Assembly: GCF_021398735.1 (NCBI RefSeq)
Contig: NZ_CP090349.1
Location: 3,925,001 to 3,989,000 of the forward strand
DNA from: Methylobacterium oryzae
Lineage (GTDB): Bacteria > Pseudomonadota > Alphaproteobacteria > Rhizobiales > Beijerinckiaceae
Direction of reading: 5' to 3'
Length of the DNA: 64,000 bases
Positions 51,116-63,756 of the stretch are shown piece after piece; within the stretch, counting starts at the first letter, position 1, and each line of letters opens with the position of its first letter. A program made the position numbers and the translations under genes. Under the pieces are notes generated by a model. It was given only the letters and a program-made list of their open reading frames with translations, searched no databases and had not been told where the DNA came from.

Positions 51116-53218
51116 TCAGCGGCCGGCGGCGCGCTCCGGCTGCCAGCGCCCGCGGCGCTGCCGGGCCGACCACGCGTAGCGGGCATCGCCGTCGAGGCGG
51201 TCGAGATGGTCGGAGAGGCGGTTGCGCTCGAGCCACGACAGGGCCGCCTCCAGCTCCGGGAGGGTCATGGTCGCGCGGCCCTTGCCGAGCACGCGCTTGA
51301 GAACGGCGTTGTAGCGGTGGGCGAGATTGCCGCCGCGGGGCACGCGCAGCGAGGTCTCGTCCTCGACCGCCTGGGCGGCCACCGCGGCGGCGAGCCGCTG
51401 GCGCAGGGTCCGCTCGGTGACGGAGGGCGGTTCGGGCGCGGGCGCCGCGGCGACCGGTTCGGGGAGGCGCGGGCGCAGCAGGGCGTAGCGCATCCCGATC
51501 GCGTTGCTCTCCAGGGGCGTGATCCCGCCCGGCTCGTCGTCGCGCCAGCGGGTCCGCTCGGGCACGACGGCGCTCGCCGGCCGCTCGCGGGGCGGCCGGA
51601 CGCTGCTGCCCTGCTCGGTCTCGAGTTCGAGGCGGAACCGCGCGAAGAGCGGGTCGTCGGGGTGGAAGATCAGCGCCTGCTGCCCGTCGTAGGGGCCGGC
51701 ATGGGGATCGACCCGGGTGGCCCGGGCGAGCATCTGCTCGAGCCAGGGCCGGGAGCGGATATGGGTCAGGGCCGCGACCACCGCGACCTCCGGGGCGTCG
51801 AGCCCCTCGTACGCCATCGCCACCGTCACCAGCACGGCCGGTTCCGGCGTGAGCCGGAACGCTGCCAGAGCCGCGTGGGCGTCGCCCTGGCCGGAGGTCG
51901 CGAGACGGACATCGCGCGCGCCCTGCCCGGCCGGCATCCAGTCCCGCAGGGTCGCGAGATAGGCCCGCGCGCTCGCCTGATCGGGCGCCACCACGAGGAG
52001 CTTGCCGAGCCCCCGGGCGGGATCGCCGGGCGGGAGATCGCGCTCGGCCCGGCGCCGGGCGCGCAGGCGCTTGGTGGCGAAGAACGCCTCGCTCAGAAGG
52101 TCGCGGGCGAAGCCGGTCCGCAGGGCGGTGAACAGCGCGGGCCGGGTGGTGATCCGGACCGAGCCCGCGCCGAGCCGGTGCGGCCCGACGCGCGGGCTGT
52201 CGCCCGCGATCCGGCCGCCCTCCAGCCAACTCGCCTCGCCGTCGATGGCGCCGAACGTCACCGGCAGCACCGCCCGCTCGGCCAGCGCCTGCGCCCGCGA
52301 GTAGCCGATGACCGCGAGGCCGGGGGCGTCGAGATCGAGTTCCGGTCCGCGGCCGGGCGCGGCGGGCTGGTAGGGCAGTCCGAGAATCCGCCGCCCGTCC
52401 GCCCGCTCCAGCGTCCCGGACAGGTACAGGCGCACGGTCGCCGCCTCCATGACGGGCAGCATCGCGCGGGACCACGCCCCCGCCTCGGCATCCTCCGCGG
52501 AGGCTTCGTCGGCGCCCGGGCGACCGGGGACCGGCAGGTGATGAACCTCGTCGACCACCAGCAGGGTGCGGTGCGCCCGCGCCTCCGCGAGGTGGAGCGC
52601 CGGGGCGGCGGCGACCGCCTGATAGGTGGTGACGTAGCCGGCCAGACCCCGCGCCGGGTCGCGCTCGTTGTCGGCGGCCCGGACGCTGAGGGCGTGCCCG
52701 AAGGCCGCGCGCCACAGCGGGTCGGCGAAGGCTTCCTCGGCCTGCAGCCGCAGGGAATCCCGCGGCACCACCCAGACCACGCGCTCGACGAGCCCCGCCT
52801 CGATCAGCCGGTGCGCGGCGATGACCGGCAGCAGCGACTTGCCCCCGCCCGGCGTGACCGCCGCCAGGATCTTCCGGACATGGGCCGCCTCCCCGCTCGC
52901 CATGGCCGCGACCAGGGCCATCAGCGTGCGCTGGTGCGACCGCAGGGACGGGGCGGGACGGGTCAAGGGCCGGCGAAGCAGGGCGACATCGCCACACCGT
53001 GGCCGATCCGGATTCCTTTGTGAATCCCCGGAGTCGCGGAACGTTCGCGTTTTCGTCCCAATGGCGGAGCCGCGGGCACCGCGAGGCCGGAAGAGGGTCG
53101 ACTCTGCAAGCGCGGCCGCCCGGATCGCGGCGACGCCGAGCGAAACCGCCCCGCTCTCCACGATTGTCGCGTCCGGCGAGGCGGATCGGTCCACCATAAG
53201 CGTTGACACCCGGCCCAC
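51116..53218 (-). CDS. DEAD/DEAH-box helicase family protein (start uncertain)
   Basis: SF2 helicase core: Walker A AVTPGGGKSLLP, motif II VVDEVHHLPV, motif III-like LYLSGTLER, and C-terminal motifs MAYEGLDAPEV and EQMLARATRV (motif VI). The length is 700 aa from the first ATG (53218), but conserved sequence begins only around LRSHQRTLMALVAAM. The first 80 or so codons include poorly coding DNA, and the ATG is only 37 bp from tRNA-Tyr; a TTG at 52966 is an alternative start. Resembles restriction-type or stand-alone SF2 helicases; no partner methylase or nuclease nearby. Confidence 0.8.
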   Translation of the reverse strand: MGRVSTLMVDRSASPDATIVESGAVSLGVAAIRAAALAESTLFRPRGARGSAIGTKTRTFRDSGDSQRNPDRPRCGDVALLRRPLTRPAPSLRSHQRTLMALVAAMASGEAAHVRKILAAVTPGGGKSLLPVIAAHRLIEAGLVERVVWVVPRDSLRLQAEEAFADPLWRAAFGHALSVRAADNERDPARGLAGYVTTYQAVAAAPALHLAEARAHRTLLVVDEVHHLPVPGRPGADEASAEDAEAGAWSRAMLPVMEAATVRLYLSGTLERADGRRILGLPYQPAAPGRGPELDLDAPGLAVIGYSRAQALAERAVLPVTFGAIDGEASWLEGGRIAGDSPRVGPHRLGAGSVRITTRPALFTALRTGFARDLLSEAFFATKRLRARRRAERDLPPGDPARGLGKLLVVAPDQASARAYLATLRDWMPAGQGARDVRLATSGQGDAHAALAAFRLTPEPAVLVTVAMAYEGLDAPEVAVVAALTHIRSRPWLEQMLARATRVDPHAGPYDGQQALIFHPDDPLFARFRLELETEQGSSVRPPRERPASAVVPERTRWRDDEPGGITPLESNAIGMRYALLRPRLPEPVAAAPAPEPPSVTERTLRQRLAAAVAAQAVEDETSLRVPRGGNLAHRYNAVLKRVLGKGRATMTLPELEAALSWLERNRLSDHLDRLDGDARYAWSARQRRGRWQPERAAGR

Positions 53219-53255
53219 CCCTCACCATAAGGGCGCCGCGGGCGATGCCCGCCTT

Positions 53256-53339
53256 GGGGGAATGTCCCGAGCGGCAAAGGGGGCGGACTGTAAATCCGCT
53301 GCGTAAGCTTCGTAGGTTCGAGTCCTACTTCCCCCACCA
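53256..53339 (+). tRNA. tRNA-Tyr (GUA)
   Basis: An 84-nt class II tRNA. Acceptor stem GGGGGAA/TTCCCCC, anticodon stem GCGGA/TCCGC with loop CTGTAAA (anticodon GTA), a long variable arm (GCGTAAGCTTCGTA region), T-arm GTAGG-TTCGAGT-CCTAC, discriminator A and encoded CCA. Confidence 0.96.
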
Positions 53340-53356
53340 AGTTCTTCCCGATCCCG

Positions 53357-53980
53357 TCAGCCTTGTTTCGCCAGCGCGGCCTCGATACGCGCGGCCGCGG
53401 CGGCCGAGAAGCCCTTCCCCTCGAGCCCTTGTCCCGCGGCCGCCTGACCGGTGAGCGAGCGGCGCTTGCCCCCCGGCAGATGCGCCTGCCGCAGGGCGTG
53501 GGCGTCCCGGTGACTGGCATGGGTGATCGCGATGGCCAGCGCGTCGGCGGCGTCCGCGACGCGGAACTCGGCCTTCGGCAGAAGGAAGCGGACCATCGCC
53601 TGGATCTGCACCTTCTCGGCGTGGCCGGAGCCCGCGACGGTCTTCTTGATGAGGTTGGGGGCGTACTCGAACACCGGCAGTCCGGCGAGGGCCGGCACGA
53701 GCAGCGCCATCGCCCGCGCATGGCCCAGCTTGAGCGTCGCCTGGGCGTCCTTGTTGACGAAGGTCTCCTCCACGGCGACCTCGTCGGGCCGCACGGCCTC
53801 GACGACGCGGCCGATCCCCTCGAACAGTTCCCGCAGGCGCAGGGCCAGCGGAAGCTCCCCGTCCGAGGTCACGACCCCGCAATCGCCGTAGGTGAGCTTC
53901 GTGCCCTGCGCGGTGATCAGGCCCCAGCCGGTGCGGCGGAGTCCGGGGTCGATCCCGAGAATGCGGACGGCGCTGGTCAT
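53357..53980 (-). CDS. ruvC: Holliday junction resolvase RuvC
   Basis: The 207-aa endonuclease has the four acidic catalytic positions: Asp11 in GIDPG, Glu71 in VEETF, and the C-terminal pair in [13 protein letters not shown]. It resolves Holliday junctions with RuvAB. ruvA and ruvB are not adjacent, unlike many bacteria. The tail is 35 residues longer than the E. coli enzyme and rich in Ala and Gly. Confidence 0.96.
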   Translation of the reverse strand: MTSAVRILGIDPGLRRTGWGLITAQGTKLTYGDCGVVTSDGELPLALRLRELFEGIGRVVEAVRPDEVAVEETFVNKDAQATLKLGHARAMALLVPALAGLPVFEYAPNLIKKTVAGSGHAEKVQIQAMVRFLLPKAEFRVADAADALAIAITHASHRDAHALRQAHLPGGKRRSLTGQAAAGQGLEGKGFSAAAAARIEAALAKQG

Positions 53981-54103
53981 GGGGCTCCACGGCTCGGTGA
54001 ACGGCCCGAGGCTGCCGTACGTATCGTGAACGCTTGGTTTCACCAAGGTTCCGAACGCGGAAGCGGTCGGCCGTGGCCGGCCCGGCACGGTGCCGGGTCG
54101 AAC

Positions 54104-54424
54104 TCACCCCCGGCGACCGAGGAGGATCAGCGCCGTTCCGGCGAGGCAGACCGCGCTGCCCGCGAGGTCCCACCGGTCGGGCCGCTGACCCTCCGCGAGC
54201 CACAGCCACAGGACCGAGGCCGCGACGTAGACGCCGCCGTAGGCCGCGAAGGCGCGCCCCGCCGCGGGGCTGTCCACGAGGGTCAGGAGGGCCGCGAAGG
54301 CCGCCAGCGAGGCGAGGCCCGGCAGCGCCCACCAGGCCGACCGCCCGAGCCGCAGCCAGGCCCAGAATGCGAAGCAGCCGGCGATCTCGGCGAGGGCGGC
54401 GGCCGCGTAGGCGAGGAGGGTCAT
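54104..54424 (-). CDS. YnfA-family small membrane protein
   Basis: The 106-aa protein has four hydrophobic helices with the family hallmarks [15 protein letters not shown] and [16 protein letters not shown]. YnfA proteins resemble small multidrug resistance transporters; transport here is inferred. Ends 124 bp from ruvC start, and diverges from xerC. Confidence 0.92.
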   Translation of the reverse strand: MTLLAYAAAALAEIAGCFAFWAWLRLGRSAWWALPGLASLAAFAALLTLVDSPAAGRAFAAYGGVYVAASVLWLWLAEGQRPDRWDLAGSAVCLAGTALILLGRRG

Positions 54425-54528
54425 TGCGTCAGCTTGGCACGGCGCGCCGCGCGGGACGAGCCCGGCGCCGGGGACGGATTGCGACCGGCATTAAGCTCCC
54501 GGCAAGGAGGATTCGGTCGAGTGTCGCC

Positions 54529-55509
54529 ATGAGCACGCATGCGAGCACCCGCGAGACCCAGGGCGACCGGCTGCTGTTTCCGGGGGACGCCCGCCTCCGC
54601 GACGCCGTCCTCGCCTGGATCGAGGCGCTGGCGCGGGAGCGGCGGATGTCGTCCAACACCGTCGAGGCGTACGGGCGCGACCTCCGGCAGTTCCTCCACC
54701 ACCTCGCGTCCCGTCAGGGGACGCCGACGATCCCGATGCTGATCGGGCTCAAGGTGCGGGACATCCGCGGCTTCATGGCCGCGCGCCGGGCCGACGAGGT
54801 CTCCGGGCGCTCGCTGATGCGCATGCTGGCGGGTCTGCGCTCCTTCGCGCGCTTCCTCGAGCGGGAGGGCTTCGGCACCGTCTCGGCCCTGGGCGGTGTG
54901 CGCTCGCCCAAGGTCCCGCGGCGGCTTCCCCGTCCCCTGCCCGTCTCCGCCGCGGTGGCGCTGACCGATACCGCGATCCGCGCCGGCGAGGAGCGGGAGC
55001 CCTGGGTCCTCGCCCGGGACGCCGCCGTGCTGGCGCTGCTCTACGGCGCGGGGCTGCGCATCTCCGAGGCCCTGGGCCTGACCCGCCGTGACGCACCCCT
55101 GCCCGGGGTCGATCAGGTCACCGTGCTCGGCAAGGGCGGCAAGCAGCGCATGGTGCCGATCCTGCCCGTCGTGGCGCAGGCCGTGGCGGACTACGTCGCC
55201 GCCTGTCCCCTGCCGCTGCCGCCGGAGGGACCGCTGTTTCTCGGTGCCCGGGGCGGCCCGCTCTCGCCGCGCATCATCCAGTACACGGTCGCGCGCGCCC
55301 GCGGCGCCCTGGGCCTGCCCGAGAGCGCCACACCGCACGCCCTGCGGCATTCCTTCGCAACCCATCTCCTGGCGCGCCAGGGCGAACTCCGGGCGATCCA
55401 GGAACTCCTGGGCCACGCCTCGCTCTCCACGACGCAGCTCTACACGCAGGTCGACGCCGCCCGCCTCATGAGTGCCTACGCGGCGGCCCATCCGCGGGCT
55501 GGCCATTGA
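54529..55509 (+). CDS. xerC: Tyrosine recombinase XerC
   Basis: The 326-aa recombinase has an N-terminal SAM-like DNA-binding domain (about 25-110) and the catalytic tetrad: Arg in YGAGLRISEALGL, Lys in GKGGKQRMVP, His-x-x-Arg in HALRHSFATHLL, His in LGHASLSTTQ and Tyr in LYTQV. It resolves chromosome dimers at dif together with XerD. Length and context are those of the housekeeping protein rather than a phage integrase. Confidence 0.93.
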   Translation: MSTHASTRETQGDRLLFPGDARLRDAVLAWIEALARERRMSSNTVEAYGRDLRQFLHHLASRQGTPTIPMLIGLKVRDIRGFMAARRADEVSGRSLMRMLAGLRSFARFLEREGFGTVSALGGVRSPKVPRRLPRPLPVSAAVALTDTAIRAGEEREPWVLARDAAVLALLYGAGLRISEALGLTRRDAPLPGVDQVTVLGKGGKQRMVPILPVVAQAVADYVAACPLPLPPEGPLFLGARGGPLSPRIIQYTVARARGALGLPESATPHALRHSFATHLLARQGELRAIQELLGHASLSTTQLYTQVDAARLMSAYAAAHPRAGH

Positions 55510-55662
55510 GCAAGATTGCTAAAAACTTCGACTTCGAGAGCCTTCATCATCGTCTATAGGCGCGTCTTCCGGTTCGCCCAGTGCAGAATCCCGCTCTTTA
55601 AGAGCTTCGTCACGATCTTCAGCCAATATGGGCAACGAACGGGATGGGGTTGGGCGGGCGTC

Positions 55663-56520
55663 ATGGATCTTCAGGATGGGAGGGCGCCGGCACGTGTCGT
55701 AATCGCGGATTGCGATCCGGGCCGCCGCGTCTCCCTGAGAGAGATCGTCCTGCGATTCGATCCCAGCGCGGTGATCGATGAGGCGACCTCGGGTCAGGCG
55801 CTCTGCGACATCCTCCTCCGCCACCGTCCCACCCTGGCCTTCGTGGGAATGCAGCTCGACGATCTCAGCGGCCCCGAAGCCGTCGCCGTCGCGCGCCGGG
55901 CGGGTGCGGAGCCCCCCTGCCTGGTGCTGGTGGCGACCCGCGTGCTGCCGCACTGGCAGGAGATCGCCACGAGCCTCGGCGCCTACGAAGTCCTGAAGAC
56001 GCCCCTCGACCCGAGCCATATCGAGCCGCTGCTCCACGCGGATGCCCGCCGTCGCGCACCGACCCGGGCCCTGCTCGCCTGCTCGACTCCGGCCGGGCGG
56101 TCGGCCATCAGCCGCGTCGTGGCGCGCAGCGGGTTCGCGATCGAGCTCGACGAGACGGATGACGGCCGCCACGCCCTCAAGCAGCTGAAGCTCGCCGCCT
56201 ACGACTTCGCCTTCATCGACGTGAAGCTCGGCGGCATCGACGGGCTCGAACTGGCCTGCCAGATCCAGCCCCTCGGCCTCCCGACCCGGATCACCCTGCT
56301 GACCACGTCCGAGCTGGAGCCCGTCGCACAGGCCGGCCGCTACTTCGGCGTCGACGCCGTGCTGCGGATGCCGTTCTACGCCCGCGACATCGACCTCGCC
56401 CTGCACAACGCGCTGGGCCTGCGTCGGCCGTATCTGCTGAACGCCCTGACGGCCCCGCCCGCGCCGAGCGCGCTGCTGCGGATCGCCGACCTGCCGAATT
56501 CCAGGCGCAAGATCGCCTGA
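55663..56520 (+). CDS. Double receiver-like protein with complementary degenerate sites
   Basis: The 285-aa protein carries two receiver folds and no output domain. Receiver 1 (about 10-130) keeps the acidic pocket (IADCDPG) and the Lys (LKTPLD), but its phosphoacceptor position is Gly (LAFVGMQL). Receiver 2 (about 135-255) has a phosphoacceptor-like Asp (FAFIDVKLGG) but lacks the acidic pocket (LLACSTP) and the Lys (LRMPF). It may act as a scaffold or phosphate-independent regulator. The ATG at 55663 is chosen because the upstream open frame is AT-rich and unlike coding DNA here. Confidence 0.8.
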   Translation: MDLQDGRAPARVVIADCDPGRRVSLREIVLRFDPSAVIDEATSGQALCDILLRHRPTLAFVGMQLDDLSGPEAVAVARRAGAEPPCLVLVATRVLPHWQEIATSLGAYEVLKTPLDPSHIEPLLHADARRRAPTRALLACSTPAGRSAISRVVARSGFAIELDETDDGRHALKQLKLAAYDFAFIDVKLGGIDGLELACQIQPLGLPTRITLLTTSELEPVAQAGRYFGVDAVLRMPFYARDIDLALHNALGLRRPYLLNALTAPPAPSALLRIADLPNSRRKIA

Positions 56521-56582
56521 CCCCGCGCCGGGCCGTCGCTCTGCGGGCCAGTCAGGTTCGAGGCGCGCGGTGTGTGACGGAA

Positions 56583-56624
56583 CGCGAAGGCCCCCTTTCC
56601 CGCATGGGAGAGGGGGCCTTCGCG
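56583..56624. terminator. Long hairpin between the double receiver gene and lpd
   Basis: CGCGAAGGCCCCCT pairs perfectly with AGGGGGCCTTCGCG, and the inner TTCCC/GGGAG extends the stem around a GCAT loop. It lies between converging genes and probably terminates both transcripts, despite lacking a T-tract. Confidence 0.75.
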
Positions 56625-56678
56625 CAGGCGGTCGAGCCCGCCGAGGTAGCAATCCGCGCAGCCGTGGGCCTTGGCCCG

Positions 56679-58082
56679 TCAGACGTGGATGGCGCGCTTG
56701 TTGACCGCCAGCGCGGCTTCCTTGACGGCCTCGGTCAGCGTCGGGTGCGCGTGGCAAGTGCGGGCGATGTCCTCCGACGAGGCGCCGAACTCCATCGCGA
56801 CCGCCACCTCGGCGATCAGGTTGCCGGCATCCGCGCCCACGATGTGCACGCCGAGTACCCGGTCGGTCTGGGCGTCGGCCAGCACCTTCACGAACCCGTC
56901 GGTGGTGCCGTTCGCCTTGGCCCGGCCATTGGCCGTGAAGGGGAATTTGCCGGCGTTGTAGGCCGCGCCGTCCTTCTTCAACTCCTCCTCGGTCTTGCCG
57001 ACCGAGGCGACTTCCGGGAACGTGTAGACCACGTTCGGGATCACGCCGTAATTCACGTGGCCGGACTGGCCGGCCAGCATCTCGGCGATCGCCACGCCCT
57101 CGTCCTCGGCCTTGTGGGCGAGCATCGGGCCGGCAATCACGTCGCCGATGGCGTAGATGCCGGTGACGTTGGTGGCGTAGTGGGAATCGGTGAGGATCCG
57201 GCCCTTGTCGTCCCGCTGGACACCGACCGTGTCGAGGCCGAGGCCTTCCGTGTAGGGCGTCCGGCCGATGCAGACGAGGACCACGTCAGCCTGCAGCGTC
57301 TCCGCCGCGCCGCCCGCGGCCGGCTCGACCGTGACCGTCGCGCCGCCCTTCTTGCCGACCTCGACGCCCGTCACCTTGGTGGACAGCCTGAAGGCGATGC
57401 CCTGTTTCGTCAGGATCCGCTGGAACTGCTTGCCGACCTCGCCGTCCATGCCCGGCAGCACCCGGTCGAGATACTCGACCACGGTCACCTCGGAGCCGAG
57501 CCGGCGCCAGACGGAACCCAGCTCCAGCCCGATCACGCCGGCGCCGATGACGAGGAGCTTCTTCGGCACCCGGTCGAGTTCCAGGGCGCCGGTGGAGGAG
57601 ACCACGACCTTCTCGTCGATGGTGACGCCGGGCAGGCGCGCCACGTCCGAGCCGGTCGCGATGACGATGCTCTTCGTCTCGAGCATCTGGTTGCCGCCGT
57701 CCTCGGCGATGACCTCGACGCGGCCGGCGCCGGCGATCCGGCCGGTGCCGTGGAAGGTGTCGACCTTGTTCTTCTTGAGCAGGAACTCGACGCCCTTGGT
57801 GTTGCCGGCGACGCCCTCCGCCTTGAAGGCCATCATCTTCTTGAGGTCGAGCTTCGGCGTGCCGACGTCGATGCCGAGATCGGCGAAGTGCGTGTTGGCC
57901 TCCTCGAAGGCCTCGGACGCGTGCAGCAGGGCCTTGGACGGGATGCAGCCGACATTGAGGCAGGTGCCGCCGTGCGTCGCGCGCTTCTCGACCACCGCGG
58001 TCCGCAGGCCGAGCTGCGCCGCGCGGATCGCGCAGACGTAGCCGCCGGGGCCGGTGCCGATGACGACGAGATCGTAGGACAT
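56679..58082 (-). CDS. lpd: Dihydrolipoyl dehydrogenase (E3)
   Basis: The 467-aa flavoprotein has [10 protein letters not shown] for FAD, the redox pair Cys41 and Cys46 in [13 protein letters not shown], a second Rossmann motif ([12 protein letters not shown]), and the C-terminal HAHPTLTE active-site His-Glu. It reoxidises dihydrolipoamide for 2-oxoglutarate dehydrogenase. It is the last gene of the suc operon, after an SDR gene. Confidence 0.96.
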   Translation of the reverse strand: MSYDLVVIGTGPGGYVCAIRAAQLGLRTAVVEKRATHGGTCLNVGCIPSKALLHASEAFEEANTHFADLGIDVGTPKLDLKKMMAFKAEGVAGNTKGVEFLLKKNKVDTFHGTGRIAGAGRVEVIAEDGGNQMLETKSIVIATGSDVARLPGVTIDEKVVVSSTGALELDRVPKKLLVIGAGVIGLELGSVWRRLGSEVTVVEYLDRVLPGMDGEVGKQFQRILTKQGIAFRLSTKVTGVEVGKKGGATVTVEPAAGGAAETLQADVVLVCIGRTPYTEGLGLDTVGVQRDDKGRILTDSHYATNVTGIYAIGDVIAGPMLAHKAEDEGVAIAEMLAGQSGHVNYGVIPNVVYTFPEVASVGKTEEELKKDGAAYNAGKFPFTANGRAKANGTTDGFVKVLADAQTDRVLGVHIVGADAGNLIAEVAVAMEFGASSEDIARTCHAHPTLTEAVKEAALAVNKRAIHV

Positions 58083-58149
58083 GAGGCTTCGCTTCCGCTC
58101 GGTCGTGCCGCGTGCGAGACGGGCAGGGAATGTCAGGTGGGGCTTGGCC

Positions 58150-58905
58150 TCAGCGGCCGCCGCCGATGTCGAGGATGGCGCCCGTGGTGTAGGAGGCCTC
58201 GTCCGAGAGGAGCCACACGATCGGTGCGGCCACCTCCTCGGCGGTGCCGGCCCGCTTCATCGGGACGCCGGGGCCGAGACGCTCGACCCGGTCCGGCTCG
58301 CCGCCGCTGGCATGGATCTCGGTGGCGATGATGCCGGGCGCCACCGCGTTGACGCGGATGCCGTCGGCGGCGACCTCGCGGGAAAGCCCGATCGTCAGCG
58401 AGTCGATGGCGCCCTTGGAGGCCGCGTAGTCCACGAACTGGCCGGGGCCGCCGAGGCGCGCCGCCACCGAGGACAGGTTGACGATCGCGCCCCCTGCCCC
58501 TCCGCGCTTGATCGACATGCGCCGCACCGCCTCCCGCGCGCACAGGAAGCTGCCGACCACGTTGGTGGTCATCATGCGCTGCAAGCGGGCGACGCTCATG
58601 TCGGCGACGTCAGACTTCACGTCGACCACGCCGGCATTGTTGACGAGCGCCGCGAGGCGGCCGAGGCCGTCGGCCGCCTTGAACAGGGCGATGACGTCGG
58701 CCTCGTTGCCGACGTCGCCCTTCACGGCGAGCGCCCGTCCGCCCTTGGCCGCGATCGCGTCCACCACGCCCTGCGCGGCGGCGGCGTCCGACACGTAGCT
58801 CAGGCAGACGGCGTAGCCGCGCTCCGCCAGGAGGAGCGCCACCGCGCGGCCAATGCCGCGGCTGCCGCCCGTGACGATCGCGACCCTGTTCTCAGCGCTC
58901 GACAT
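58150..58905 (-). CDS. SDR-family oxidoreductase inside the suc operon
   Basis: A 251-aa classical SDR with [18 protein letters not shown], the catalytic Ser ([10 protein letters not shown]), Tyr-x-x-x-Lys in YAASKGA, and the closing [10 protein letters not shown]. It lies 7 bp after sucB and 67 bp before lpd, so it is almost surely cotranscribed with the 2-oxoglutarate dehydrogenase genes. The substrate is unknown; glucose or 3-oxoacyl substrates are common annotations of the family. Confidence 0.88.
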   Translation of the reverse strand: MSSAENRVAIVTGGSRGIGRAVALLLAERGYAVCLSYVSDAAAAQGVVDAIAAKGGRALAVKGDVGNEADVIALFKAADGLGRLAALVNNAGVVDVKSDVADMSVARLQRMMTTNVVGSFLCAREAVRRMSIKRGGAGGAIVNLSSVAARLGGPGQFVDYAASKGAIDSLTIGLSREVAADGIRVNAVAPGIIATEIHASGGEPDRVERLGPGVPMKRAGTAEEVAAPIVWLLSDEASYTTGAILDIGGGR

Positions 58906-58912
58906 GGCTGCC

Positions 58913-60232
58913 TCAGAGGTCCAGCACGAGGCGCGCCGGATCCTCCAGCGCCTCCTTGACCCGCACCAGGAAGGTCACGGCCTCCTTACCGTCGACGATG
59001 CGATGGTCGTACGACAGGGCGAGGTACATCATCGGCCGCGCCTCGATCTTGCCGGCGCGGACCACCGGGCGCTCCTCGATGCGGTGCATGCCGAGGATGC
59101 CCGACTGCGGCGCGTTGAGGATCGGCGTCGACATCAGCGAGCCGTAGATGCCGCCGTTGGTGATCGTGAAGGTGCCGCCCTGCATCTCCTCGATGGAGAG
59201 CTTGCCGTCGCGGGCCTTCTTGCCGAAGCCGGCGATCTTCTTCTCAATGCCGGCGATCGACAGGTCGTCGGCGTCGCGCACCACCGGCACGACGAGACCC
59301 TTATCGGTGCCGACCGCGATGCCGATGTGGTAGTAGTTCTTGTAGACGAGGTCCTGCCCGTCGATCTCGGCGTTGACCGCCGGCACGTCCTTGAGGGCGC
59401 CGATCACCGCCTTGGTGAAAAAGCCCATGAAGCCGAGCTTCGTGCCGTGCTTCTTCTCGAAGATGTCCTTGTACTGGCTGCGCATCGCCATCACGGCCGA
59501 CATGTCGACGTCGTTGAACGTCGTCAGCATCGCCGCGGTGTCCTGCGCGTCCTTCAGGCGGCGCGCGATGGTCTGGCGCAGCTTCGTCATGCGCACGCGC
59601 TCCTCGCGCGCGGCGTCGTCCGGCGCCGAGGGGGCGCGCGGCAGGGTCGGACGGGCCTCCTTGGCGGGCGCCGACGGGGCCGGCCCCTTGGCGATGGCGC
59701 CGAGCATGTCCCCCTTCGTGACGCGTCCGTCCTTGCCGGACCCGCTCACCGACGACGGGTCGACACCCGATTCCCGGGCGAGCTTGGCCACCGCCGGGCC
59801 GTTGTCTCCGACCGGGCGCTGCTGGGCCGCGGGGGCGGCGGCATCGCCGTGGTTGCCGTAGCCGGCGGACGATTCCTGGGCCGGGGCCTCGGCCTTCGCG
59901 GGCGCGGCGGCCTTCGGGGCCTCGCTCCGGCTCTCGGCCTTGGTCTCGGCGCTCTCCTTCGGGGCGGCCTTCTTGGCCGTGCCGCCGCCGGCTCCGGCCT
60001 CGACGATCGAGCCGAGCAGGGCACCGGGCTCCACGGTCTCGCCGTCCTTGACCAGGATCTCGCCGAGCTCGCCGGCCGCCGGGGCGTTCACCTCCAGGGT
60101 GACCTTGTCGGTCTCGAGCTCGACGATCGGCTCGTCGGCCGCGACCGTGTCGCCGGGCTTCTTGAACCAGCGGCCGATCGTGGCCTCGCTCACGGATTCG
60201 CCGAGGGTCGGGACGAGGATGTCGGTTGCCAT
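58913..60232 (-). CDS. sucB: 2-oxoglutarate dehydrogenase E2 (dihydrolipoyl succinyltransferase)
   Basis: The 439-aa protein has a lipoyl domain (1-78, lipoyl Lys43 in ETDKVTLEV), an Ala/Pro/Lys/Glu linker (79-145), a peripheral subunit-binding domain (about 147-185, [16 protein letters not shown]), and a catalytic domain ending [13 protein letters not shown] with catalytic His and Asp. A single lipoyl domain is normal for the 2-oxoglutarate complex. It lies between a YciI-like gene and an SDR gene. Confidence 0.96.
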   Translation of the reverse strand: MATDILVPTLGESVSEATIGRWFKKPGDTVAADEPIVELETDKVTLEVNAPAAGELGEILVKDGETVEPGALLGSIVEAGAGGGTAKKAAPKESAETKAESRSEAPKAAAPAKAEAPAQESSAGYGNHGDAAAPAAQQRPVGDNGPAVAKLARESGVDPSSVSGSGKDGRVTKGDMLGAIAKGPAPSAPAKEARPTLPRAPSAPDDAAREERVRMTKLRQTIARRLKDAQDTAAMLTTFNDVDMSAVMAMRSQYKDIFEKKHGTKLGFMGFFTKAVIGALKDVPAVNAEIDGQDLVYKNYYHIGIAVGTDKGLVVPVVRDADDLSIAGIEKKIAGFGKKARDGKLSIEEMQGGTFTITNGGIYGSLMSTPILNAPQSGILGMHRIEERPVVRAGKIEARPMMYLALSYDHRIVDGKEAVTFLVRVKEALEDPARLVLDL

Positions 60233-60282
60233 GCTCTCTTCTGCCCCGCGGGGGGGCCTCCTCTGGATGTCGGGCCGCGACG

Positions 60283-60582
60283 TCAGCGCCGCAGGATCAG
60301 GGATGGAACGGGCGAGACGGTGTACCGGAAGCCTGCCTGCGCCATCAGGACGGGATCTGCTTCGCCGAGCGCCTCGGCCCGGGCCGCGTCGTCGGCCTCG
60401 ACCAGGGCGAGGCCCCAGGTGCCGCCGGACTCGAAGACGGGTCCGACCGCGATGGCGATGCCGGCGGCCGCCTGCTCCATCCAGTAGCCGGAATGCGCCG
60501 AGAACAGCGCCTTCTCGGCCTCCGTCGCGTCGAACGGGAAGCTCGGGCGGGGCGGTTCCAGGCGGAGCAGGAAGTAGGCCAT
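60283..60582 (-). CDS. YciI-like protein between sucA and sucB
   Basis: The 99-aa protein has the YciI fold pattern: [21 protein letters not shown], then the catalytic-type His-Ser ([11 protein letters not shown]) and [20 protein letters not shown]. YciI-like proteins are small ferredoxin-like enzymes of mostly unknown function. It starts 10 bp after sucA and ends 50 bp before sucB, so it is in the operon. Confidence 0.88.
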   Translation of the reverse strand: MAYFLLRLEPPRPSFPFDATEAEKALFSAHSGYWMEQAAAGIAIAVGPVFESGGTWGLALVEADDAARAEALGEADPVLMAQAGFRYTVSPVPSLILRR

Positions 60583-60592
60583 GGCCGGACGA

Positions 60593-63583
<2,991 letters not shown>

Positions 63584-63660
63584 GGTGCGTCCATCCTGAT
63601 CGCGCGGGCAGGCTCCCCTGCCCTCCGGGCTCCCCGTCAGCGCGGCGGAGCGCCCTCGAA

Positions 63661-63686
63661 CCGAAACGGGGCGGGTGACCGCCCCG
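63661..63686 (-). terminator. Hairpin between sucD and sucA
   Basis: On the minus strand CGGGGCGG pairs with CCGCCCCG around a TCAC loop, followed by TTTCGG. It may reduce read-through from sucD into sucA rather than stop it, since the genes usually form one operon. Confidence 0.5.
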
Positions 63687-63756
63687 CTGAGATCGTCTGC
63701 ACGCCCGATATGGGCGTCGCGGCCCTGCGATGGCCGCGACGCAGGCGCGCGGGCCT

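Noticed and set aside
53256..55509. tRNA-Tyr plus tyrosine recombinase as a genomic-island boundary
   Set aside because: The recombinase is housekeeping XerC, ruvC and a YnfA-family gene lie between, and no direct repeat of the tRNA 3' end was noticed.
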